Assembly: GCF_001905125.1 (NCBI RefSeq)
Contig: NZ_LWLE01000034.1
Coordinates: 346,791-410,790 of the forward strand
DNA from: Streptomyces sp. TSRI0281
Lineage (GTDB): Bacteria; Actinomycetota; Actinomycetes; Streptomycetales; Streptomycetaceae
Reading direction: 5' to 3'
DNA length: 64,000 nt
Shown in pieces: positions 17,125 through 25,678 of this stretch. The notes below the pieces were generated by a model. It ran no database searches. It saw only the letters and a program-made list of their open reading frames with translations, and was not told the origin of the DNA. Within the stretch, counting starts at the first letter, position 1. Each line of letters starts with the position of its first letter. A program made the position numbers and the translations under genes.

Positions 17125-19842
17125 TCAGGCCGGAGGGCCCGGTCGGACCGGTTCGCTTCGTCGGACCGGATCGGCCGGGCGGGCCCAGGGGCGGCGCGGC
17201 CGGGGCGTACGGCGGCCGGTCAGCCGCCCGGCGGCCGCCGTCGCCACCAGGACGAGCAGCGCGGCCGCCCCGACGGCCGCCCCCGCACGCAGCCCCGGCG
17301 GCCGGAACGTACAGCTGACCGAGGTGGCACCGGCGGGTACGGGTACGGCGACCAGCCCCAGATACGCGTCGGCGGGCCGTCCGCCACAGCTCCACCCGGC
17401 GATGCGCGGCGCGGCCAGGACGGCGGTTCCGGTGGTGCCGGGCGGCAGTTCGGCCCGCACCCCGTCGCCGGTGACGTGGACGGAGGTCGCCCCGGTGCGC
17501 GTCAGCGCGGTCACGGCCGTGGCCAGACGGGTCCGGTCGAGACAGCCGATGGCGGCGTGCGGCACGGTTCCGTCGCGCTCGGGCTCCAGCGTGACCTGCA
17601 CGGACGCGCCTCCGGGTGCTCCTCGTGAGGCGCCCGCGGGCGTGCCCAGACGTTCCATCGCCGCGCTCCTCGCGGGCAACTGCCCCTGGAGCCGCACCCC
17701 TTCCGTCTCCCGCGCGTCGCCCCTGTCCCCGCTGTCCCCGCTGTCCCGCGCGGCCACCAGCCGGGCCCGCCCGAACAGATCCGGCGCCCACAGATACACC
17801 TCACGACCGGCCGGGCAGGCGGCGGTCAGGGTGTAGGTGGCCCCGCCCTCCACCCGGTAGGACGAAGCTCCCCGGCCCGAAGCTCCCCGGCCCGGCGCTC
17901 CCCGGCCCGGCGCTTCCCGGCCCGGTGCTCCTGCCTTCGGGGCCGGGGGCCCCGCCGCGTCCCGCAACGTCGTCGGCGGCACCGCGTAGACGGAGGCGCC
18001 GAGCAGCTTCTCCTGATTCCGGAACGGCGAGCGCCCGTACACCGGCGGCGCCCCGGACCCCGGTCCGCGTACGGTCACCAGCGGCGGCACCTGCGCCCGG
18101 GTCACCGTCGGGGGCCGGTCGTCCCGCGCGTTCCACGGTTGGTGCGGATCGGGGGGCGTACGCAGGCGCGCCCCGACCGAGAAGATCGCGTCGGTGACCG
18201 GATTGTCGAGGCTCTGGACGGCGCGCCCGCGTGAGGTCCAGCCACCGCCGAGGGCCCGCACGGTGCGGGTCAGGACATCCGGCGTATGGCTGCTGTAGTA
18301 CGCGCCGCCCTGGCCGCCGACCACCAGCGGATCGTTGGCGGTGGTCGGCTCGCGGCCCGGATCGGTACGGTAGCGCGGCCAGCCGTCGGCCCGGTCCACC
18401 GCCTCGGCCTGGGCGCTCTGCCGTGCGCCCCAGGGCGCGTAGTCGTCGAGCCGCGCGAGGCGTTGCCGGTCGGCGTACGCGGTCGTGGCGGCCGCCTGTC
18501 CGGCCTGTGCCACGACCAGCAGAAGCACGGCCGGAACGGCGTACCACCCGCGCCCGCGCCCCTGCCCGCTCCGCCCGGCCCCCCGCCGTACCAGCGCGAG
18601 CGCGGCCCCCGCCGCCAGCAGACCGGCGGCGAACAGCGGATACGTCCATCGGGTGACGAGACCGCTGGAGGCCGCCCCGGCGCCGACCGCCACCAGGACC
18701 GCGCCCCCGCCGAGCAGGGCGCGCCACCCCGGCCAGTCGTACGACACGGAGATCCAGGCGGCGATCACGAGGATTCCGGCCAGTACGAACGTCTGCCGGT
18801 ACGGGCTTCCGTTGGGGGTCGCGAACGCGTGCCAGAGCAGATGGGTCGGCCCCCACTGCAAGGACAGGGCCACGGCCGCCACCAGCCCCGCCCAGGCCCA
18901 CCGCTCGCGGCGCGGCACGGACTTCTGGAAGGCGAGCGCACAGGCCAGCAGCAGGGTTCCGGTGCCCAGGAAGAGCGAGGGAGTGAAGAATCCGTACGTG
19001 GCCGGAAGCAGCCGGGCCAGGACATCGGGCCAGGAGGCGGGGGCGAACGGCCGGGTCCAGCCGGGGTAGGCGTGTTTCGTGCCGAGGTAGACGGGAAGCA
19101 GCACGGGCGCGGCGAGCCCGATCCCGAGCGCCACCGTGCCTGCGGCCCGCAGCAGCGCCCGGCCCGCCGCCCCTCGGTCGGGCGACTCGGTCACCAGCCG
19201 CACCACCAGCACCAGTGCCGCCCCGAGCGTCGCCATATAGGCCGTATAGAAGTTCGCGATCCACAGCACCGCCACGACCAGCGGCGCCACCACCCGGTGC
19301 CGCCCCGTCCGCGCCCACTCCCCGGCCAGGCACAGCAGCGGCAGGGCGACGAGACCGTCCAGCCACATCGGGTTGTACGTGGCCTCCAGGACCGACCAGC
19401 CGCACAGCGCGTACGAGGCACCGAGCACCCCGGCCGCCCACCGGCGCCCGCCACGCAGCGTCAGCAGCAGGAAGGCCATCGCCGCGGCGGCCGAGGCCAT
19501 CTTCAGTACGGTCACCGCATAGACGGCCAGATCGATGCGGTCGCGCGGGAAGACCCCGACGAGCAGGGCGAACGGGCTCGTCAGGTACGTGCCGAGGTCC
19601 GGCAGGAAGCTCGTCCCGAACCCCGACTGCCAGTTGAGCAGCACCCCGCCGTCGGCCTGCCCGTGCAGCAGGTCCCATAGCCGGGTGTGGAACGGCACGA
19701 ACTGATTGCCCAGGTCATTGACGCTGCGGGTGTGCGGCCCGAAAGGGAAGCTGCGGGCCGCGGCGTCGCCCGCGCACACGGTGGCGACGGTGACCAGCGC
19801 GGCAAGTGCGCAGGCCGCGGCAGGGGGGCGGGAGTTCGGCAT
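17125..19842 (-). CDS. YfhO-family membrane glycosyltransferase (GT-C fold)
   Basis: 905 aa, starting at ATG 19842 (the frame is open further upstream but codes nothing likely). It has a long series of membrane helices, an early DLGNQFVPFHTRLWDLLHG loop with GVLLNWQSGFGTSF, and a large C-terminal outside domain, as in YfhO of Bacillus. YfhO-type enzymes take a sugar from undecaprenyl phosphate on the outer face and attach it to an envelope polymer. The divergent gtrB and gtrA genes supply the other two parts of such a system. A run of four near-identical APGREAPGRGAPGRGASGRG repeats (codons near 17870-17935) lies in the outside domain. Confidence 0.88.
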   Translation of the reverse strand: MPNSRPPAAACALAALVTVATVCAGDAAARSFPFGPHTRSVNDLGNQFVPFHTRLWDLLHGQADGGVLLNWQSGFGTSFLPDLGTYLTSPFALLVGVFPRDRIDLAVYAVTVLKMASAAAAMAFLLLTLRGGRRWAAGVLGASYALCGWSVLEATYNPMWLDGLVALPLLCLAGEWARTGRHRVVAPLVVAVLWIANFYTAYMATLGAALVLVVRLVTESPDRGAAGRALLRAAGTVALGIGLAAPVLLPVYLGTKHAYPGWTRPFAPASWPDVLARLLPATYGFFTPSLFLGTGTLLLACALAFQKSVPRRERWAWAGLVAAVALSLQWGPTHLLWHAFATPNGSPYRQTFVLAGILVIAAWISVSYDWPGWRALLGGGAVLVAVGAGAASSGLVTRWTYPLFAAGLLAAGAALALVRRGAGRSGQGRGRGWYAVPAVLLLVVAQAGQAAATTAYADRQRLARLDDYAPWGARQSAQAEAVDRADGWPRYRTDPGREPTTANDPLVVGGQGGAYYSSHTPDVLTRTVRALGGGWTSRGRAVQSLDNPVTDAIFSVGARLRTPPDPHQPWNARDDRPPTVTRAQVPPLVTVRGPGSGAPPVYGRSPFRNQEKLLGASVYAVPPTTLRDAAGPPAPKAGAPGREAPGRGAPGRGASGRGASSYRVEGGATYTLTAACPAGREVYLWAPDLFGRARLVAARDSGDSGDRGDARETEGVRLQGQLPARSAAMERLGTPAGASRGAPGGASVQVTLEPERDGTVPHAAIGCLDRTRLATAVTALTRTGATSVHVTGDGVRAELPPGTTGTAVLAAPRIAGWSCGGRPADAYLGLVAVPVPAGATSVSCTFRPPGLRAGAAVGAAALLVLVATAAAGRLTGRRTPRPRRPWARPADPVRRSEPVRPGPPA

Positions 19843-19965
19843 ACGAAGAAATATGTCAGCGCCGAACGGGTAACCCCGTGCCGAATTGGGCCAGTTCACT
19901 GAAGCGACGCCCATTGGTCATACGGAGCATCGGGTTCCGACACCTGGGCGCGGTGATGTGCTTGC

Positions 19966-20946
19966 GTGCTGATCTCGATAGTGGTGCCGTGTTTCAACGA
20001 GGAGGAAATCCTCGAACGCTTCCACGCGCGTGTCACGGATGAAATCGCGCGCTTGGGACATGAATTCCAGCTCGTCTATGTCGACGACGGAAGCCGGGAC
20101 GGAACGCTGACGATCCTGGAGACGCTCGCCGCGGTGGACCCCCGGGCCCGCTATCTCTCCTTCAGCCGCAACTTCGGCAAGGAAGCGGCCATGCTCGCCG
20201 GCCTCCAGCACGCCGAGGGCGACGCCGTCGTCATCATGGACGCCGACCTCCAGCACCCGCCGGAGCTGATCGGCCGCATGCTGGAGGAGCACGCGCTCGG
20301 CAACGACCAGGTGATCGCCCGCCGCACCCGCAAGGGCGACCGCGTCACCCGGACGGTCGGGGCACGCGCCTACTACTGGCTGATCAACCGCCTCGTGGAT
20401 GTGGAGCTCGTCGACGGCGTCGGCGATTTCCGGCTGCTGTCCAGGCGCACCGTCGACGCCATTCTCGAACTCACCGAGTACAACCGCTTCTCCAAGGGCC
20501 TGTTCGCATGGGTCGGATTCCGCACGACGACGTTCAGTTACGAGAACGCCGTGCGGGAACAGGGCCGTTCCGCCTGGACCTTCGGAAAGCTCCTCAACTA
20601 CGGCCTCGACGGTCTGCTCTCCTTCAACAACAAACCCCTGCGCGCCGCCCTCTACCTCGGCCTGCTGCTGCTCTCCCTCGCGCTGGCCTATGCCACCTGG
20701 ATCGTCGGGGTCGCCCTGGTGAGAGGGGTCGACACCCCCGGTTATGTCACGCTCCTCGTCGTGGTCACCGCGCTCGCCGGAGTACAGATGGTGATGGTGG
20801 GGGTCGTCGGTGAATACGTGGGGCGCATCTATTACGAGGTGAAGCGCCGGCCGCACTTCCTGGTGAAGGCGTCCAACATCTCCGCCTCGCAGGGGCCTCG
20901 CCCGCCACAGGAGCCGCACCCGGCCCGGGGACTCGTACGCCGGTGA
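19966..20946 (+). CDS. GtrB-like polyprenyl-phosphate glycosyltransferase (GT2)
   Basis: 326 aa. GT2 fold: VVPCFNEEE near residue 7, VDDGSRDG near 39, DADLQHP with Asp92/Asp94, then two C-terminal membrane helices (ALYLGLLLLSLALAYATWIV and a second near 270). Matches the DPM1/CsbB/GtrB family that loads a sugar onto undecaprenyl phosphate at the inner face. GTG start. The stop overlaps the GTG of gtrA, and yfhO is divergent 123 bp away. Confidence 0.93.
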   Translation: MLISIVVPCFNEEEILERFHARVTDEIARLGHEFQLVYVDDGSRDGTLTILETLAAVDPRARYLSFSRNFGKEAAMLAGLQHAEGDAVVIMDADLQHPPELIGRMLEEHALGNDQVIARRTRKGDRVTRTVGARAYYWLINRLVDVELVDGVGDFRLLSRRTVDAILELTEYNRFSKGLFAWVGFRTTTFSYENAVREQGRSAWTFGKLLNYGLDGLLSFNNKPLRAALYLGLLLLSLALAYATWIVGVALVRGVDTPGYVTLLVVVTALAGVQMVMVGVVGEYVGRIYYEVKRRPHFLVKASNISASQGPRPPQEPHPARGLVRR

Positions 20947-21365
20947 ACGACGCCCCGCCGTCGAGGCCGGTCATCGGGCAGCTGGCCAGATTCGCCCTGG
21001 TCGGCGTCGTGAACACCGGCACGTACTACGCCTGCTACCTGGCCCTGCTGACCTGGCTGCCGTACATCGCCGCGCACGTTCTCGCCTTCGCGCTCTCCAT
21101 GACCGGGTCCTTCTTCCTGAACTCCCACTTCACCTACCGCACCCGCCCCACCTGGCGGAAGTTCCTGCTCTTCCCGCTCACCAACGCCGCCAACTTCCTC
21201 ATCACGACCGGCGGCGTGTACGTCCTGGTCGACCTGGCCGGATTCAGCAGCCGCTACGCCCCGCTGATCGCCGCCGCGGCCGCCATCCCGATCACCTTCG
21301 TGGTCTCCCGCACGATCATGCTGCGGCCGGATCCGGTGGACCCGGCGGTCGAACGGGTGCCCTGA
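20943..21365 (+). CDS. GtrA-family membrane protein (putative lipid-sugar flippase)
   Basis: 140 aa with four membrane helices (LARFALVGVVNTGTYYACYL at the start, then FALSMTGSFFLNSHFTYR with the family's conserved NSHFTYR-type loop). GtrA proteins are thought to flip undecaprenyl-phosphate sugars. The GTG start overlaps the gtrB stop. Confidence 0.92.
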   Translation: MNDAPPSRPVIGQLARFALVGVVNTGTYYACYLALLTWLPYIAAHVLAFALSMTGSFFLNSHFTYRTRPTWRKFLLFPLTNAANFLITTGGVYVLVDLAGFSSRYAPLIAAAAAIPITFVVSRTIMLRPDPVDPAVERVP

Positions 21366-21500
21366 ACGAACCCGTACGGAACACGTCACCGACACCCGTA
21401 CCGACTCCGTTGCCGCCCCACATCCCCAACTCCTCCCGAATCGTTGGTCGAATCGGTGGCCCGAACCACGTCCACTGCCTAACATCGATCACCGCAAGGC

Positions 21501-21520
21501 TTTGTGCACTGATGCACAAA
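21501..21520. promoter_or_regulatory. perfect palindrome upstream of the SurA-like gene
   Basis: TTTGTGCACTGATGCACAAA: 8-bp arms with a 4-nt centre, 8 nt before the GGGAGG ribosome site. It could be an operator or a 5' UTR hairpin; no regulator is identifiable. Confidence 0.5.
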
Positions 21521-21539
21521 CTCTCCCCGGGAGGCTCCT

Positions 21540-22196
21540 TTGCACCGCCGCCGTCGCACCGCGCTCGCCGTCTCCGCCGCACTGCTCGTCGCGGCGCCGC
21601 TCCTCTCCGCCTGCGGTAGCCAGGCCCATCCGGGCGCCGCGGCCGTTGTCGGCGGGGAACGGATCGAGGTGTCGGCGGTCCAGGCCCAGGCCGCGGACGT
21701 CCGCAGTGCCCAGGAGAGTTCGCCGCAGGCGGCTCAGCTGGTCGACAAGTCCGGCCAGCTGGGCCGGGCCAAGCTGCACGGCCTGATCTTCGGCCGGATC
21801 CTGGACCGCGCGGCCGAGGACGCCGGGGTGAGCGTCACCCGCAAGGAGATCCAGGAGACGCGGCTGGCGGCCGCCGCGGAGTCCGGCGGCGAGGCACAGC
21901 TGAAGGCGATGCGGCTCCAGCAGCGCTGGGTCGCCCCGGACCAGATCGAGGGCGACATGCGCCGTGAGGCCCAGCTGATGAAGCTGGGCGCGGCGCTCGG
22001 CGCCGAGCTCGGAACCCCCGCCGGGCAGCAGGTGGTGGGCGAGGCGCTCACCAGGGCGTCGACGGAGCTGGACATCGACGTCAACCCGCGCTTCGGCACC
22101 TGGGACGACCAGAAGCTTCAGCTCGGCGACTTCAAGGCACCCTGGATCACCCAGATCACCGAGTTCGATCCGAAGGACGCCCAGGCGGGCGCCTGA
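21540..22196 (+). CDS. SurA N-terminal-like lipoprotein chaperone
   Basis: 218 aa. TTG start, supported by GGGAGG 5 nt upstream. Lipoprotein signal ending LLSACGS. The mature region is helical (VGGERIEVSAVQAQAADVRS, then KLHGLIFGRILDRAAEDAGV) like the N-terminal domain of SurA/PrsA chaperones, without a rotamase domain. Probable envelope chaperone, precursor of the position called SCO3101 in S. coelicolor by my memory. Confidence 0.8.
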   Translation: MHRRRRTALAVSAALLVAAPLLSACGSQAHPGAAAVVGGERIEVSAVQAQAADVRSAQESSPQAAQLVDKSGQLGRAKLHGLIFGRILDRAAEDAGVSVTRKEIQETRLAAAAESGGEAQLKAMRLQQRWVAPDQIEGDMRREAQLMKLGAALGAELGTPAGQQVVGEALTRASTELDIDVNPRFGTWDDQKLQLGDFKAPWITQITEFDPKDAQAGA

Positions 22197-22226
22197 GCCG
22201 TCCGGGGGCCGGGGTAGGTTCGAGGG

Positions 22227-23201
22227 GTGAACGCTGAAGCCCCCGGCGACCCCGGCCGCATCGTCCTGCTCACCGCCAGCCACCGGGTGGCACCCGGGCT
22301 GCTGTCCTGGCCCGCCTGGCAGACGCTGCACGCCGCCGACCGTGTGCTCTGCGCCGACCCGGCCCACCCGCAGCTGCCGTATCTGCGCGAGGCGGGCGTC
22401 ACCGTCGAGCACGCCGCCCCGACGGCCGGGGAGCTGGTCGACGACTGCGCGGGCGGCCGGAGCGTGGTGGTGCTGGTGGGCGGCGAGGGCAACCGGCCGC
22501 TCACCGACGGACTGGCCCGCCTCGGCGGTTCGGGCCGGGTGGCGATGCCGGACCTGGAGCTGCTGCCCGGTTCGTACGACCTGCCGGGCGCCCGGCTCCT
22601 GGACCTGGTCCAGGTCATGGACCGGATCAGGCGCGAGTGCCCGTGGACCTCGCAGAAGACGCACCGGGGCCTCGCCAAGTACGCCATCGAGGAGGCGTAC
22701 GAACTGGTCGAGGCGATCGAGGACGGCGACCGCGACGAGCTGCGCGAGGAACTGGGGGACGTCCTGCTCCAGGTCGTCCTCCACGCGCGGATCGCCGAGG
22801 AGGACCCCGAGGAGCCGTTCGCCATCGACGATGTCGCGGCGGGTCTCGTGGAGAAGCTGATCCACCGCCATCCGCACGTCTTCGGTGACGAGACCGCGGA
22901 GACCCCCGAAGATGTCCGCGCTCACTGGTTGCGCACCAAAGCGATCGAGAAGCAGCGCGACTCGGTCACCGAAGGCGTCCCGCTCGGCCAGCCGGGTCTG
23001 GCATTGGCGGCCAAGCTCGGCAGCCGCACCCGCACCGCGGGACTCGAAGTCACCCTGCCCACCGGCGACTCCATCGGCTACGAGCTGCTGGCCCTCGCCG
23101 TGCGGGCCGAACGCGACGGCATCGACCCGGAGGCCGCCCTGCGCGCCGCCGCCCGCGCGTACCGCGACGCGATCCTGGCGGCGGAGGGCAACACCCGTTA
23201 G
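22227..23201 (+). CDS. mazG: MazG nucleoside triphosphate pyrophosphohydrolase
   Basis: 324 aa, GTG start. The N-terminal about 120 residues are the extension typical of actinobacterial MazG. The catalytic core begins near 131: DRIRRECPWTSQKTH, the metal motif EEAYE at 155-159, then EELGD around 174-178. Hydrolyses NTPs to NMP and PPi, a house-cleaning role. The C-terminal half repeats a weaker MazG fold. Confidence 0.94.
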   Translation: MNAEAPGDPGRIVLLTASHRVAPGLLSWPAWQTLHAADRVLCADPAHPQLPYLREAGVTVEHAAPTAGELVDDCAGGRSVVVLVGGEGNRPLTDGLARLGGSGRVAMPDLELLPGSYDLPGARLLDLVQVMDRIRRECPWTSQKTHRGLAKYAIEEAYELVEAIEDGDRDELREELGDVLLQVVLHARIAEEDPEEPFAIDDVAAGLVEKLIHRHPHVFGDETAETPEDVRAHWLRTKAIEKQRDSVTEGVPLGQPGLALAAKLGSRTRTAGLEVTLPTGDSIGYELLALAVRAERDGIDPEAALRAAARAYRDAILAAEGNTR

Positions 23202-23242
23202 TACGGTGGTGCCAGAGCCGTTCGAGGTGTGGGGGACAGGGC

Positions 23243-25678
23243 GTGGACGACGCGGAACTGAAGCTGCTGGCCGACGGGTTGATCCGGTTGATGGCGGGCG
23301 GGGACTGGGAGCGGTTCCACCTGGCCGCTCGCGCACCGGGGAGATTCCTCGCCGGCTTCGCGGCCGAGCTCGGCGAGATCAGGGACGAGCTGCTGGACGA
23401 TGACCCGGACTCGGTCACGACGGCCTGGTCCATGGTGTTCGGAGAAGTCGAGGACCTGGACAGCAGGCACCCCGCCGCCCTGGCCACGCTGGCCAGGATT
23501 CTGCGCGACTTCGCGGCGGCCCCGGACGACGCGGCACCGGTCCGCGAGGACGTCGTACGGCACTCCGCGTCGGGAGACACGCTCCACGGCTCGGCGATCC
23601 GGACCGGCACGGTCCGGAACCTGCGGTTCACCGTCGATGACGCACCGTCCGACCACCACCACCGCTCCGACTTCCGGGACGGCACGTTCACCGGCCCCGT
23701 CCAGGGCAACGGCATACAGAACAACAACTACTACGGATCCGGCCCGCACCACGCCCTGCCCGCGGTCTCCGACTGGCCGCGGCTCGACCGGGCCGACCCG
23801 GTCGCGCTCGGCGTACGACGTACCCGCAGGCTCCCCGACGAGCCGGTCCTCCCCGCCTACACGGAACGGGACTGCGACGCGGGACTGGGCGCCCTGGTCC
23901 GGAACGCGGCCCGGTCCGGCGGGCTGGTGCTGGTGACCGGCGAGCCGCTCTCGGGAAAGACCAGGACGGCCTGGGCGGCGCTGTTCGGCAACCTCTCCGG
24001 TGAGACGAGGATCTACGCGCCCTCGCCCGGAACGGACCTGCGCGGTCTGCCCGCCGTGCTGCGCGGCCGGGGCGGCGAGAACACCGTCGTCTGGCTCGAC
24101 GACCTGGAGGGCCACCTCGGCGAGAAGGGCCTGACCGCGGCGGTCCTGGCCGAACTCGTGCGGGAGACCACGCCGGTGCTCGCCACGATGGGCGACGAGG
24201 TGTACGACGTACACCGCTTCGGCGCCGCCCCGAGCGCCCGGGTGCTGATCGGTGTGGAACCGGTCGAGCTGAGCTGCGAGTGGAGCCCGGCCGAACTGGC
24301 GAGGCTCGACGGGAACCTCTCCGACCACCGGCTGTCGGGCGCCCGCCACGGACGCGGCGACCGGGGCGTCACCGAGTACCTGGCCATCGGCCCGGAGCTC
24401 GCGGACCAGTGGCGTCGCGCCGGCCGCCGCGCCGGCGCCCACCCGCGCGGACACCTGCTGGTGCGCGCCGCGATCGACCTGGCCCGCTGCGGGGCCCGGG
24501 GCGAGGTGGCGCTCGATGTGCTGCGCGCGGCGCACCGGATGTACGGGCCCGATGACGTCCGGGCCGAGCAGGAGAGCTTCGAGGACGCCCTCGCCTGGGC
24601 GACCGGCATCCAGCACGGGGTGACCGGAATGCTCGTACCGGGCCGGGGCGAGAACACCTGGCGGGCGTACGGCTCCCTGGTCGCGGATGCGGAGGACCAG
24701 GCTCCGGGCTTCACCTCTCCCGTGCCCCTGGGGATGTGGCCGCTCGCGCTGGAAGCGGTACGGGGCGTCGCCCGGTTCCGGGCCGATGTCTTCGAGCGGG
24801 CCCACGCGGTGCTGGAGCGCAGGGCGGCCGGCGACCCGGACGTCCTGATGACACTCGGCCGCATCGACCGGGAGTTCGGCGACGAGGCAGCCGCGGAGCG
24901 CTGGTTCCGCGGGGCGGCGGACGCGGGCAGCGCCGAGGCGGCCGGTGCGGTGGGGAAGCTGCTCGCGGCCCGGGGCGACGGGGCGGCGGCGATTCCGTAT
25001 CTGGAGATGGCGGCCCGGGCGGGCGACGTCGAGGCGCAGGGTGCGCTCGGCGCCGCCCTGGCCGAGCGTTCGCTGCACTGGCTGACGCGGGCCGCGGAGG
25101 CGGGCGACGGCGCGGCCGCGCACCGGCTGGGCGACCTGTCGGCGGGGGCCGGGGACAACCACGAGGCGCGCCGCTGGTACGTCAGGGCCGTGGAGATGGG
25201 GCACGAGGAGGCGGCGGGGAGCCTGGGCAGCCTGTTCCACGAGTGGCACGAACTGGAGGTGGCGGAGCACTGGTACCGCAGGGCCCTGGCCCACACGACC
25301 AGCGGGACCGTGTACTACCGGGCGGCGAACAACCTCGCGCTGGTCCTGCGGGAACGGGACCCCGACGACCCCGAGATCGAATCGCTCTACCGGGCGGCTG
25401 CCGAAGCGGGCGGCACCAGCGCGGCCACCAATCTCGCCAACGACCTGCGGGACCGGGGTGACACCGAGGAGGCGCGGCGCTGGTTCGAGGTGGGGCACGC
25501 GCGGGGCAGTTACTACGCCGCCGCCGCGCTGGCGGTCATGCTGTGGGACCAGGGGGAGGAGGCCGAGGCCGAGGAGTGGTTCCACAAGTCGGCCGAGGCC
25601 GGGCACCACGAGGCCGAGGACATCCTCGCCGAGCTGGCACGGAACCGTCCGAGCGCGCCGGATAACGTCGAGGGGTGA
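23243..25678 (+). CDS. STAND-like P-loop ATPase with TPR/Sel1-like repeats
   Basis: 811 aa, GTG start. Residues 1-100 form a helical domain I do not recognise. Near 146-164 lies TFTGPVQGNGIQNNNYYG, a linker of the kind that precedes NTPase domains in many Streptomyces NLR/STAND proteins. The P-loop is GEPLSGKT at 233-240 and the Walker B is VVWLDDLE at 282-288 (acidic pair 286-287). From about 530 to the end there are many helical repeats (AERWFRGAADAGSAEAAG, EARRWYVRAVEMGHEEAAG, AEEWFHKSAEAGHHEAE) typical of Sel1/TPR sensors. The stop overlaps the P450 start (GTGA). The architecture, effector-like domain plus ATPase plus repeats, resembles signal-sensing defence or regulatory ATPases; function unknown. 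Confidence 0.8.
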   Translation: MDDAELKLLADGLIRLMAGGDWERFHLAARAPGRFLAGFAAELGEIRDELLDDDPDSVTTAWSMVFGEVEDLDSRHPAALATLARILRDFAAAPDDAAPVREDVVRHSASGDTLHGSAIRTGTVRNLRFTVDDAPSDHHHRSDFRDGTFTGPVQGNGIQNNNYYGSGPHHALPAVSDWPRLDRADPVALGVRRTRRLPDEPVLPAYTERDCDAGLGALVRNAARSGGLVLVTGEPLSGKTRTAWAALFGNLSGETRIYAPSPGTDLRGLPAVLRGRGGENTVVWLDDLEGHLGEKGLTAAVLAELVRETTPVLATMGDEVYDVHRFGAAPSARVLIGVEPVELSCEWSPAELARLDGNLSDHRLSGARHGRGDRGVTEYLAIGPELADQWRRAGRRAGAHPRGHLLVRAAIDLARCGARGEVALDVLRAAHRMYGPDDVRAEQESFEDALAWATGIQHGVTGMLVPGRGENTWRAYGSLVADAEDQAPGFTSPVPLGMWPLALEAVRGVARFRADVFERAHAVLERRAAGDPDVLMTLGRIDREFGDEAAAERWFRGAADAGSAEAAGAVGKLLAARGDGAAAIPYLEMAARAGDVEAQGALGAALAERSLHWLTRAAEAGDGAAAHRLGDLSAGAGDNHEARRWYVRAVEMGHEEAAGSLGSLFHEWHELEVAEHWYRRALAHTTSGTVYYRAANNLALVLRERDPDDPEIESLYRAAAEAGGTSAATNLANDLRDRGDTEEARRWFEVGHARGSYYAAAALAVMLWDQGEEAEAEEWFHKSAEAGHHEAEDILAELARNRPSAPDNVEG

